This document shows, in pieces, positions 35,383 to 45,200 of a stretch of 64,000 nt of DNA. The notes beneath the pieces are model-generated. The model saw nothing but the letters and a program-made list of their open reading frames with translations, searched no databases and was not told the origin of the DNA. A program made the translations under genes and the position numbers. How positions within the stretch are numbered: the stretch's first letter is position 1; the number at the start of each line of letters is the position of its first letter. Source of the DNA: Palsa-295 sp963781105 (lineage in GTDB: Bacteria > Acidobacteriota > Terriglobia > Acidiferrales > UBA7541); contig CAWAED010000016.1 of assembly GCA_963781105.1 (NCBI GenBank), forward strand, positions 1 through 64,000, in the 5' to 3' direction.

Positions 35383-36561
35383 TTAGACGAGATTCTTGGG
35401 AAACGGCCCGAGTACCTCGGCGCCACTCGCCGTGACGAGCACATCATCTTCCATGCGAAAACCGCCTGATGGGAGCATGTAGATGCCGGGTTCAACCGAC
35501 GTCAAGTTTCCTTCCTCAAGCTTCGTCGTAGATTCGGGCGCGAGAATCGGAGACGATTCATGGTATCGAAATCCCAAACCGTGACCGGTGACGTGCGGAA
35601 AGAAGTCCGCATAGCCCGCTTCGCGGATCACCAATCGGGCCCCCTCATCAACGTGTGCGCCGGTGACTCCGGGCCTGATCGCGGCCACCGCCGCTTCCTG
35701 TGCCTGCACGACAGTGTGGAAGATTTTCAGCTGCTCATCTGTCGCCCCTCCGGCCACACGCACGCGCGTCCGATCGGCCCAATATCCGTCAACGATCACG
35801 CCAAGTTCCAGCAGCGCTACGTCGCCAGACCGCAAGGGGCGAACAGTCGAAACTTCGTTAGGCCTATAACCGAGCGCGCTTTCTTGTGGTCCGACGGCAA
35901 CCTGCGCGAAGCCGCGGACTCGAAATGCGCCTGCTTGAGTGCCCGCCACCATCACGGCGCGTTCGACCTCGGCCGCGAGCTCAACGCCGGTGATTCCTAC
36001 ATCCACCAAGCGCTCGAATGCTTGCAAGCCAAAGCATGAAATTTCACTGGCCAGCCTGAGTTTTGCTGCCTCGTACGCTGTTTTTCGGAGGCGCTGCGAC
36101 TGCAACAGCGCTGAAGCGTCGACCAGTTCGATGCCTTCGAATACGTGATGCAGCGTTAAGTGAGTCTGTGCCGCAGGCACGAGAAACTCCGCAGTGTTCC
36201 ACGAAGGTGCCACGACTTCGAAACTGGCCTCGTAACCGACTCGCTTCCACGATTTTCCCTTAACGCTTGCATGCAAGCTGCTCTGCACAGCCTCCGCGGG
36301 GTTCGGCGCGCCAAGCACCCCGTATCCGTAATAAAAGGTTCGTGCATCCCAAAGCGATCTAGTGGCTTCACTTTCGTAGCAAGCGGGAATGATGCAAACG
36401 GGATCACCGTGCAAAGGAAAAACCAGAACAGTGGCACCGATCATTGGCCAAAAGCCACTCAGAAGAAGGACATTCTCGGGCAGACGGAGCACCAGAGCGT
36501 CCAGCCTTTCGGCCTCCATCGCGGTTCTCATTCGCTTAAGGCGTTCTTCGTGTGCGGCCAC
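35383..36561 (-). CDS. M24-family (creatinase/Xaa-Pro-dipeptidase-like) metalloenzyme
   Basis: A 392-aa protein with an N-terminal creatinase-type domain (residues about 1-160) and a C-terminal pita-bread domain. Four of the five metal ligands are clear: Asp in GYWADRTR, His in HVTGHGLGFRYHES, Glu in SVEPGIY and Glu in FRMEDDVLVT. The first ligand, normally Asp in an IDxG-type motif, appears as Glu (LLELGV). The family includes prolidases, creatinases and C-N or C-O hydrolases of small molecules. In this catabolic operon, cleavage of an amide or amidine-like metabolite is as likely as peptide hydrolysis. GTG start. Confidence 0.82.
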   Translation of the reverse strand: MAAHEERLKRMRTAMEAERLDALVLRLPENVLLLSGFWPMIGATVLVFPLHGDPVCIIPACYESEATRSLWDARTFYYGYGVLGAPNPAEAVQSSLHASVKGKSWKRVGYEASFEVVAPSWNTAEFLVPAAQTHLTLHHVFEGIELVDASALLQSQRLRKTAYEAAKLRLASEISCFGLQAFERLVDVGITGVELAAEVERAVMVAGTQAGAFRVRGFAQVAVGPQESALGYRPNEVSTVRPLRSGDVALLELGVIVDGYWADRTRVRVAGGATDEQLKIFHTVVQAQEAAVAAIRPGVTGAHVDEGARLVIREAGYADFFPHVTGHGLGFRYHESSPILAPESTTKLEEGNLTSVEPGIYMLPSGGFRMEDDVLVTASGAEVLGPFPKNLV

Positions 36562-36604
36562 GTGTCCCTGAATTGAAAAATGGAGTTGTTGCGAATGCGG
36601 TTTG

Positions 36605-37462
36605 CTAACCTGCTCCGATGAATCCTGGATAGAGCGTCATGCCGCCATCAATATAGATGGTCGTTCCCTGGATGTAGTCCGATTCGTCGGACGCGAGCCA
36701 CACGGCAACGCGCGTTACGTCTTCCGGTTCGCCGATTCGTTTTGAAGGAATCAATTTCAGGAGAACGGAGTTGAACATTTCCGGCGATGTCAATTTCTCG
36801 ACGTTCATCGGCGTCCGGATCGCCCCCGGGGAAATTGCATTCACGCGAATCTTCAAATGAGCGACCTCCTGCGCGAGGCTTTTCATAAAAAGCATGAGGC
36901 CGCCCTTCGCGGCGGCATAATTCGCGTGACCCTCCCAGGGGATGATGTCGTGCACCGAGCTGATCAAAATCAGCTTTCCACATGCGTAGGAAACGGAGCG
37001 ATTAATTCCCTGCTTCTTGAATAACCGCACCGATTCACGGCAAGCCAGAAAGACCCCAGTGAGATTGACATTGATGACTCGTTGCCACTGCCCCATGGTC
37101 ATTTGATCGACGGGAGCATTAAGCTGTAGTGCCGAATTAGGAATGCAGATGTCGAGCCGACCGAACTCTTCCACGAATTTGCGAAACATCGCCTGCACTT
37201 GATCCTCTTCGGCGACGTCAGCTTTAAAGATGACCGCCTTGCGGCCGAGCTTCTTAATTTCTTCGGCAGTCCAGCGCGCACCTTCTTCATCGCTGTTGTA
37301 ATTAACGAGAACATCGGCGCCGGCTTGTGCCAAGCCAATCGCCATTCCCTGTCCCAAACCCTTGCTGGCTCCCGTAATCAGGGCTTTCTGGCCCACCAGC
37401 ACGCGATGGATCGGCGCCGGCGGCATGTCATTGGGAGGCGTGTAATTATTTTCGGGGGCCAT
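36605..37462 (-). CDS. SDR-family dehydrogenase, glucose 1-dehydrogenase-like
   Basis: A 285-aa short-chain dehydrogenase with the NAD(P) motif TGASKGLGQGMA and the catalytic Ser-Tyr-Lys in ISSVHDIIPWEGHANYAAAKGG. The SSVHxxIPWxGHxNYAAxKGG string is typical of glucose 1-dehydrogenases. The C-terminal DGGMTLYPGF also fits that group. It would oxidise an aldose or related polyol. Start ATG 37462 has AAAGGA 8 nt upstream; the longer reading from 37540 has no ribosome binding site. Confidence 0.88.
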   Translation of the reverse strand: MAPENNYTPPNDMPPAPIHRVLVGQKALITGASKGLGQGMAIGLAQAGADVLVNYNSDEEGARWTAEEIKKLGRKAVIFKADVAEEDQVQAMFRKFVEEFGRLDICIPNSALQLNAPVDQMTMGQWQRVINVNLTGVFLACRESVRLFKKQGINRSVSYACGKLILISSVHDIIPWEGHANYAAAKGGLMLFMKSLAQEVAHLKIRVNAISPGAIRTPMNVEKLTSPEMFNSVLLKLIPSKRIGEPEDVTRVAVWLASDESDYIQGTTIYIDGGMTLYPGFIGAG

Positions 37463-37529
37463 CCGGTTAGTCCTTTTATTTATACCGCGCCGCGATGATA
37501 AACCTAGGAACTCTCTGTGGTGCATGCCA

Positions 37530-37829
37530 TCAGACGACACGCCACTTCGTAACAGTCACCGCCGCAACCGGGTCACCCTTTGACCGGTAGTCGAGAAAAT
37601 TCTGGAAATAGGAAGCGTTCACGTGCTCGTCGAGCGCCGCCTGGCTCTTGAACTTTTCGTAAAACATGAATTTGCAGGGATTCTCCGGGTCGCGATGCAG
37701 TTCGTACGCGAGACAACCGGGCTCCCTGCGGGTGGGGGCGACTAAAGCGCGCAACTCGCGTTCGAGATCCTGTTCGCGCCCGGGCACCGCCTCCATATGC
37801 ACGTTCAGTATGATATCGCCTTCACTCAC
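37530..37829 (-). CDS. ABM-domain (antibiotic biosynthesis monooxygenase-like) protein
   Basis: A 99-aa protein with the dimeric alpha/beta ABM fold. The family marks are VPGREQDLERELRALVAPTRREPGCLAYELHRD and the closing FMFYEKFKSQAALDEHVNASYFQNF. Relatives are cofactor-free quinol monooxygenases (YgiN) or mutarotases of small aldoses. It precedes the SDR gene in the operon. Substrate unknown. Confidence 0.88.
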   Translation of the reverse strand: MSEGDIILNVHMEAVPGREQDLERELRALVAPTRREPGCLAYELHRDPENPCKFMFYEKFKSQAALDEHVNASYFQNFLDYRSKGDPVAAVTVTKWRVV

Positions 37830-37884
37830 GTAGCAACTCCGTTCGGCTGCCTGCAGGAACTGACCGCATTTCGCAATGAAATGG

Positions 37885-40131
37885 TTAGCGCTTGGCCGTC
37901 ACATTTTTTGGCAACGCATACGCGATATACGATCTCAGCGGCGGCGTAGCGGTCGGCTGTGACGGTCCATCGCGCGGAATATCGGTATCTTTGCCGGTCG
38001 TGGCGCAGACAACTATGTATTCTTGCCCGTCCACTTCATAGACTGCGGGTACGCCCTCAGACGCCGCGGGTAATAGCGCCGACCATACCTCTTTGCCGGT
38101 TTTCTCGTCGTAGGCGTGGAGTTTGCCTTCAAATTTCGTAGCGGCGAAAATCAGTCCGCCCGCCGTCACCACCGGACCGTTTCGCGGCATCATGATGCCT
38201 GTCCCGGTGATGTTTTCCTTAGTGGCGGGCGGCGCTTCACCGAACGGAACCTGCCACTTGATCGTTCCGGTATTTAGATCGTAGGCCGTAATCGTTGACC
38301 AGGGCGGTTTGATAATGGCCGTAAAGAGATTATATCCGGACCAATATTTGACGCGTGCCGCTGCTCCTCCTTCGGCTGAGGGAGGCGGTTCTGGCGCTTT
38401 CGGTTCCTCAAGCGCTCCTGGGGCCAAATCAGGATTGCCGAGATAGAGCATCAGGTTCGTCAGGTGAAGAGTGCTGAGGTCCGGAAAAGCGGGCATTTCC
38501 TGGATTCCATTCTTCACGACGGTGCGGATGAGTTCCTCGCCGAAGTTTCTTGGTGCGTTGACTAGCGAAGGAATAGAGGGCGGCGAACCTTGGCGATCGA
38601 TTCCGTGGCAGCGTTGGCAATAGAGATGGTAGATGGCTTTGCCTTGCTCAGCCGGAGCGACATCCATTGGGATTTCCCAAAGATTGGGCGGCAACAAATG
38701 CTCGTTTTTCAGAAAGGCGGGAATGTTCATCGAGAGCACAAACATGGTTCCGTCGTTCGGATTCGACGCGGTCGAACCCCAATTGGCACCGCCGTGGTTT
38801 CCCGGAATTTCAATCGTGTCCGTCAGCCCGGGCGGAGTGAAAAGGCCCCTGTTGACCGCCGCGTCAATTTTCTTCTTCCACTTGACGCGCTCATCCGCGG
38901 TCAAAATATATGGGTCCAAATCCGCGGAGGTAAATGACTGCACGGCAAACGCCGGCGGCTTTGTGGGGAAAGGCTGAGTCGGTGAAGTAACCTCACCCGG
39001 CATATCGGACTTCGGCACAGGCCGCTCTTCAATCGGCCATAAGGGTTTCCCGGTCACGCGATTGAATACATACAAGAAACCTTGCTTCGTGGCCTGCGCC
39101 ACAATCGGGACTTCCTGGCCATCGTGGCGGACTGTAAGCAACTGCGGTGCGGCAGTGGCGTCGTAGTCCCACAGATCGTGATGGACTAATTGGTAATGCC
39201 AAAGCAATTTACCGGTGTGGGCATCGAGGGCCAAAAGCGAATCTGCGAACAAGTTGTTACCGACGCGGTCGGCGCCATAAAAATCGTAGGTTGGCGCTCC
39301 AGTGGGCACGTAGACGATTCCGCGATCGACGTCGAGGCTCATCTCGCCCCAGCAGTTCGCGCCACCCTCAATTTTCCAGATGTCCTTTGGCCAAGTGTCA
39401 TAACCAGGTTCCCCTGGGTGTGGGAGTGTGTGGAATATCCAGGCCATTTTTCCAGTCCGCACGTCGTAGGCTCGTATATCCCCCGGAGGCGAACCGTACT
39501 CCTCGCCGGTGGACGAACCTAAGATGAGAAGATCGCCGTAGACCACACCGGGAGTAGCCGATTGAATCTGCGCAATGGTTTTGAAATCTCGCCCGAGGCC
39601 CTCCCTTAAGTCGACTCTTCCATCGGTTCCGAAAGTCATGATTCGCTGGCCCGTCTTGGCATCGATGGCTTCCAGGTGACTGTCAATCGGGATGAAGAGC
39701 CGTTGCTCGGATCCATCTTTGCTTTGCCAAAAATTAATGCCACGATGCATCTCCCACGCCGGGGCATACTTCGACCGGTAAACCCATAGTTCCTTTCCCG
39801 TTGTTGCGTCGAGGGCGACAATGGACGTTTTCCGCGCCATCACGTACATCGTCTTGCCGACGACGATTGGGCTGAACTCGTAAGCGCGATCGACGCCGTC
39901 TTCGTACCGCCAGGCAACTTGCAGCTTGTCTACGTTGGAAAGGTTAATCTGCGTCAGTGAAGAATAATGGGAAGAGTCGGCGTTTCCAAGATACGTACTC
40001 CACGTGGAATGTGAGGACTTGTCCTTTTCGTCTTGAGCCTTCGTTAAGGAAGCAGCACCTAGAAACGAAATCAGAATCAGCGCGAGCGTCTTGACGACTA
40101 CGACAGAACTACCGGGCCTTTGCATAGACAT
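37885..40131 (-). CDS. PQQ-dependent dehydrogenase with inserted cytochrome c domain (paralogue)
   Basis: A 748-aa periplasmic protein of the same architecture as the gene at 31.9 kb: a signal peptide ending TKAQ, propeller blades with VALDATTGKELWVYR and AYDVRTGKMAWIFHT, an inserted haem module with CQRCH and the likely axial Met in QEMPAFPDL, then final blades (ITAYDLNTGTIKWQVPFGEAP). Much of the sequence is identical to the paralogue, so the pair arose by duplication and may differ in substrate stereochemistry. Start ATG 40131 with AAGGGG about 12 nt upstream; a second Met follows two codons later. Confidence 0.87.
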   Translation of the reverse strand: MSMQRPGSSVVVVKTLALILISFLGAASLTKAQDEKDKSSHSTWSTYLGNADSSHYSSLTQINLSNVDKLQVAWRYEDGVDRAYEFSPIVVGKTMYVMARKTSIVALDATTGKELWVYRSKYAPAWEMHRGINFWQSKDGSEQRLFIPIDSHLEAIDAKTGQRIMTFGTDGRVDLREGLGRDFKTIAQIQSATPGVVYGDLLILGSSTGEEYGSPPGDIRAYDVRTGKMAWIFHTLPHPGEPGYDTWPKDIWKIEGGANCWGEMSLDVDRGIVYVPTGAPTYDFYGADRVGNNLFADSLLALDAHTGKLLWHYQLVHHDLWDYDATAAPQLLTVRHDGQEVPIVAQATKQGFLYVFNRVTGKPLWPIEERPVPKSDMPGEVTSPTQPFPTKPPAFAVQSFTSADLDPYILTADERVKWKKKIDAAVNRGLFTPPGLTDTIEIPGNHGGANWGSTASNPNDGTMFVLSMNIPAFLKNEHLLPPNLWEIPMDVAPAEQGKAIYHLYCQRCHGIDRQGSPPSIPSLVNAPRNFGEELIRTVVKNGIQEMPAFPDLSTLHLTNLMLYLGNPDLAPGALEEPKAPEPPPSAEGGAAARVKYWSGYNLFTAIIKPPWSTITAYDLNTGTIKWQVPFGEAPPATKENITGTGIMMPRNGPVVTAGGLIFAATKFEGKLHAYDEKTGKEVWSALLPAASEGVPAVYEVDGQEYIVVCATTGKDTDIPRDGPSQPTATPPLRSYIAYALPKNVTAKR

Positions 40132-40150
40132 GAAATTCGGTTTCCCCTTT

Positions 40151-42202
40151 TCAGCTCTTGCCTCGCGTATCGAGAAAAACAAAAGTGCCCTTCCGCGCCG
40201 TCGTAAGGATTTCGATCTTGCCGTCGTTATTAACGTCCTTCGCGAGGATCTGCGTACCGATGCCGGATGCGTTGTGAATCATTTTTGGAACCCACTCAAC
40301 CGCTCCTCCGGACTTGCGAGTGAGTTTGAAACGGTACAGGACCGGCGGGTTGCTGACCTGGTTTTCGTCGTAGATGTAGCCGTGCGACCACCAGCGTTTG
40401 CCGGTCACGATGCAGGGCATGCCGTCGCCGTCGAGGTCTGCGAGCGCGAGGGCGTGAAGTTCAGTGAACGCGACGGATTTATCCGTCTCTTCCCAATCCT
40501 TGCGGTCAGCCTCGGGCCTCGCGGGATCTCCCATGATCAAGTGGCGCGTCCATGTGCTTTCGCCTTGCGGATTGCGCTGCTGCTCGAACCAAGCCAGTCC
40601 TGGACCATGCGCGTTGAGACTCGCGATCACATCGGGGACACCGTCGCCGTTGACGTCATAAACGAAAATGTCGCCGCCGCCACGCAGAAACCACTCGCCT
40701 TCGGTGGCACCAAATGAAGCCGCATGAAATTTCCAAAGGCCCTTGGTCCCGGCGGGCGGCTGCTCCCACCAACCGCTGGCTTGCAATATGTCGAGCCGTC
40801 CGTCCCCATTGACATCGCCGACTCCGAAGCCATGGGGCCCCCAGCTTCCCTTCTCGGATACCGGGTAAAACGTCCAAGGCTTGGTAGGATCGGACGGATC
40901 GGGTTTGGCATAACCAATGCGGTCACCCTGGGCCATGATCAGTTCCGGTCGGCCATCGCCGTCGATGTCGGTCAGGTTTGTAGTTTCGGCGTCAACCGTC
41001 GGAATAACGTTGTAATTGTCCCAGTGCCGCAGTTCTCCGCGCGGATTAATGAAAAGGTGAGCGGAAAAACTGGGCATCGGGCCGAAGCCCATAATTACCA
41101 GAACGTCAGGCCATCCATCGCCAGTGAAATCGTGAACATGGGCCAGAAAACAATTTGTGTAGTTGCCGTGCTCGCCGGGACCGCCGGAATTGACCGTGTT
41201 TGGCGGAAAAATTTCCCGAGCGATTTTGAAATCCGGACCGACGTAATAAAACGGGCCGGCCACGATTTCATCGTGACCATCGCGGTTGAGGTCTCCCGCG
41301 GTTATAGATTCAGAATAGAAAAGGTCCGTTAGCTGGCGATATTGCGAGTTGCCGACATTGTCCGCGAGGCCCGCGACCCTTTGCGTAAGGTCAAAAATCG
41401 AAAGATCCCTAAAGCTGGACTTTGCGCCGTCAGAAACGCACAAGGCGACTTGCCCGAAATGGCTGCGTTCGTCCGTGAGTGCGCCAACACCCGTGGCATC
41501 CCAAGGCAGGGCGGAACCGCGCAACTCAACTTCCGCTTGCATCCAACCGTCAGCGCCCTTGCTGATGCGAACCGGCGGCTCGGGCGGATAGCCGGTTAGA
41601 GCGCCCACTGGATCGTTAATTCCGGCGCAAGCAATGGGCGCGCAGGCTCCTCGCGCCATGGGATGTTCCGCTCCTGCGACGTCCAGTGGCGGCGGGGGAA
41701 CGGGCTTGCGTTCTGTCACCTTTCCCTGAGCGTCCAGCGTAACCAGAGAAATCGATCCAGCGTCCGTGCCGGACAGCACGACATAAATGCCGGCTGTCCG
41801 ATCACCGACGCTTTCGGGGTGGTGAAATCGTGACCAAGCTAAAGGGGCGTTGCGCAGGAGCACGCCCACTTCGCCGCCGGTGGAACGAAATAAAAATTTT
41901 AGTGCGAAATCCTGGAGTCCGCGATCCATCACGAGCCATCCTGCGCCGCTGGAATCGCCAACTCCGACGATCTCGCCGTCCTTAACGCTCCATTTGCCGG
42001 CGCCTAGCGCATGCCACCCGCTCAGGTCGGGAGTATTGAACTGGTAGACCGGTGCGGACGCCGACTTTGCGGTCTCTTGCGCAGATGGGAGAGGCGGTTG
42101 CGCCAACAGATCATGGGCCGATGTTGGCCCGAACTTGAGAAGAGGAACTAGCGCTCCCAACGCAGAGGAAGCCTCCAGGAACTGACGCCGGCTTGTTTTC
42201 AT
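40151..42202 (-). CDS. Secreted DUF1080 (3-keto-glycoside hydrolase-type) + FG-GAP repeat protein
   Basis: A 683-aa exported protein. The N-terminus KTSRRQFLEASSALGALV is Tat-like. Residues about 50-260 form a DUF1080 jelly-roll domain (LSGWHALGAGKWSVKDGEIVG), a family that includes 3-keto-disaccharide hydrolases. Residues about 290-680 hold at least five FG-GAP/VCBS calcium-binding blades (GDLNRDGHDEIV, DIDGDGRPELIM, DVNGDGRLDILQ, DVNGDGVPDVIA, DLDGDGMPCIV, DVNNDGKIEIL). It would cleave or bind 3-oxidised glycosides made by the operon's dehydrogenases. Start ATG 42202 has AGGGAG upstream. Confidence 0.82.
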   Translation of the reverse strand: MKTSRRQFLEASSALGALVPLLKFGPTSAHDLLAQPPLPSAQETAKSASAPVYQFNTPDLSGWHALGAGKWSVKDGEIVGVGDSSGAGWLVMDRGLQDFALKFLFRSTGGEVGVLLRNAPLAWSRFHHPESVGDRTAGIYVVLSGTDAGSISLVTLDAQGKVTERKPVPPPPLDVAGAEHPMARGACAPIACAGINDPVGALTGYPPEPPVRISKGADGWMQAEVELRGSALPWDATGVGALTDERSHFGQVALCVSDGAKSSFRDLSIFDLTQRVAGLADNVGNSQYRQLTDLFYSESITAGDLNRDGHDEIVAGPFYYVGPDFKIAREIFPPNTVNSGGPGEHGNYTNCFLAHVHDFTGDGWPDVLVIMGFGPMPSFSAHLFINPRGELRHWDNYNVIPTVDAETTNLTDIDGDGRPELIMAQGDRIGYAKPDPSDPTKPWTFYPVSEKGSWGPHGFGVGDVNGDGRLDILQASGWWEQPPAGTKGLWKFHAASFGATEGEWFLRGGGDIFVYDVNGDGVPDVIASLNAHGPGLAWFEQQRNPQGESTWTRHLIMGDPARPEADRKDWEETDKSVAFTELHALALADLDGDGMPCIVTGKRWWSHGYIYDENQVSNPPVLYRFKLTRKSGGAVEWVPKMIHNASGIGTQILAKDVNNDGKIEILTTARKGTFVFLDTRGKS

Positions 42203-42267
42203 CACTCTCCCTTCAGGTTTCCGGTCCGGACGAAAGCAATTCAAGTCCGCCGCGTCTCTGGCGAAAG

Positions 42268-45200
42268 CTAGAAATTCAGCCGCAACCCGAACTGAATCAG
42301 TCTCGGATTGTTCTGCTGCGAACTGACGATGCCGAAGGTGGAAACCGCGCCGGTGGTGAAGACCTGTCCCGGAGGTCCGAACTGCGTCCGGTTAAACGCG
42401 TTAAAGAACTCCGTGCGGAACTGCAAGCTCACTCTTTCGGTCACGGATGTATCTTTCACAATAGCCAAGTCCCAGTTGTTGATTCCAGGGGCGCGAATGG
42501 CGCCGTCCGTCCGGCTTTCGTCTCCGAAGGTGAATTCGGGCGGAGCCGTGAAGCATGAAGTGTTGAAGTATTCATTTAGGTTGTGCGGACCTGCGTTGGA
42601 AACCGCGCGCTTGTCGCACCCGGCAGTCACATTAGGCCGCAACCCTCCACCAAATGAATTACTAAGATTTGGTATGGCGACCAAATTGAGCGGTACGCCC
42701 TCCTGGAATGTCGCGATACCGTCCAAGGCCCAGCCAGAGATGAGCTTTGCCGTCGCTCCTTGCACGCCGCCCAGAAAGTATTGGCCCTTACCGACGGGCA
42801 AAGGATAGACGTAGCTGATCGTCAGATTTTGCCTGACGTCGAAAAGTCCCAGCGATCGCTCCGCTTTAAAGTTATTAAAATCCTGGTAGATCTGTCCCAG
42901 ACCTCCGGCAATACCCGTTTCCAACCAATCGGTGCTTGTCTCGGTGTTGGTCATCAGCTTCGAAAAAGTATACGAGCCAAGAATGGTTCCGCCGTGGCTG
43001 AACTTCTTTTGTAGCTTCATCTGCAGCGCATTGTAGCTGCTGCTACCCATGTAGGCGGCTGATTCCACGATGTTTTGATAGGTCGGGAACGGGCGTAATA
43101 GCTGCCCGAATTGCACGGTTGGCGCAGACAGTGGCCCCGAGGTAATCAGGCCTGCAAAAGGATTTGGGACCTCATTCAACAAAGCGTTGCCAAGTGAAAG
43201 ATCTTGGTCAGGCAGCTGATTAATGTTGAAGCCATTGTCGCTGTTGATCGGCAGGTGCACGCCATGTGATCCCGCATAGGCAGCTTCCAAGTTAATTCCA
43301 AGCGGGAATTCATGCTGTATCGTCAGATTCCAGTTCTGGTAATAGGCCGGGTGCCAGGTCACCGGGACAGAGCCACCGGCACCCGAGACTGCCGAGAAAT
43401 TCAGCCCGAGCAAGGCAGTTTGATAGTTCGCACTCCGCCCCGGCGGGAATACCAGGCCGCCGGGATAGGGATTGCTTAACAAAGAACTCGGCGTAACGCC
43501 GCCGTTCTCCGACGTAATCATCGCGTTGTTGTAAATATTCACCGCGTTCTGGAAGGGCGACTCTTGGAAAACGGCGTCAGAGGGAACGTAGAACCATCCA
43601 AATGCCGATCGAATCACGGTGGTGTCATTCAACCGATAGGCCAGACCGATGCGTGGCGAGAACAAGTCGAATCGCTCGGAATACAGGCCCCTTGCTGGAT
43701 GCTGCGGAGTATTGACCAAATCGAATCCGCCCTTCAATGGCAAACCTGTCGGTGCCGCAAGAATATTTGTCATGTTCGGATCGAAATTCGAAAGCCTGTT
43801 GTGACGCTCGGTCCAAACGCCAGGAATTTCCCATCGCAAACCGGCATTAATAGTCAGTTTGCTGTTTACGCGAATGTCATCCTGAACGTAGTAGCCCTGA
43901 TAGCGCATTGAGGACGCTGTTATGTTTTCGGTCAGGATCGCAGATGGCGTAAACCCTCCGCCGGGACTGGCCCCCCCGAGCAGGAAATCTGCGATGCTAG
44001 CTCCTGTTTCGCCAGGATTGAAGGGATTGGCCGAAGTGAAGGTGTTGTCAAAGAAATAGTCCCCCGACTGAGATGCGATCTGGTAATAATTCGCGTCTTG
44101 CCGCCGCAATTCCGCGCCAAACTTAAGGGTCTGGCGGCCCAGAATCTTCGTCAAGCTGGGACTGATCACGAAATTGTTGTTTATGCTGGAGATCACCTGC
44201 GTTCCGCCTGTCGGAAAGTCCGGGAAGGCGAAAGCCGGGAAGGTCCGGAACTGCGCAGGAATTTGATTCATATACGCCGGAAAACCGAAAGTCGTCATGT
44301 CGAGACCGGTGATGGACTTCGGCGGCCCTTGAAAGTAATTAAAACGCAGGTAGGAAACGCGAATATCAAAGATCGTATTTGGATTGAACGTATATGTATC
44401 GCCCAAAACGATTGAGTCTGTAACGAAGTTCTGGGGATCGAGATCAAACCAGTATGTATCGTTCTGGTACGGATCCCACGGCAGTTCGTCAAATCCCCAA
44501 CGAGTAAACCGCGCGAAGACGCGCTGCTTTTCGCTCACGTTCCAGTCCGTGCGAAAATTCACCTGGTCGTTGTTGCCTCCGACGCTGGCGGTTGTCACAA
44601 AATTAAACGGATAGGGAAGACTCGTGGTGTTCGGAGTCGGGAAAATCCTGCCGTTGGCGGCGAAATATTTTGCGACGGCGTCGATTCGGCCCTGCGGAAT
44701 CATGTTTCCCGAGAACTGCTGCCGGCAGGCGGTGTTGGTCGTGGAGCAATTATTAGAAGAGGTGTTCGGGTCATAAATCGGAATCACGTTTCCATTCGCA
44801 TCTCTGTAGTTCGAGAAATCACCGCCCAACTCCGCTTGCGTCGGCACAGGTTCGACGAAAGTCTCGCCTTGCCGGAGCGCAAACCCCTCATAGTTGAAAA
44901 AGAAGTAGAGCTTGTCTTTCTTGATGGGACCTCCCAGGCTGACCCCGTATTGATTTTGTGTGAACGCCGCTCGAGGCGTGCCAGTGTCGTTGTTGAACCA
45001 GTTATTCGCGTTCAACACTTTGTTGCGCAGAAACTCGTAGGCCGTTCCGTGGTATTCGTTCGTCCCAGACCTCGTTGTGAGATTGATCACGCCGCCTGAA
45101 TAACGGCCGTATTCAGCGTCGTTGCCATTCGTCTGCACACGAAACTCGGCAACGGCATCCTGAGTCGGGATGAGCGCGGTAAGGCTTCCGTAAGTGACTT

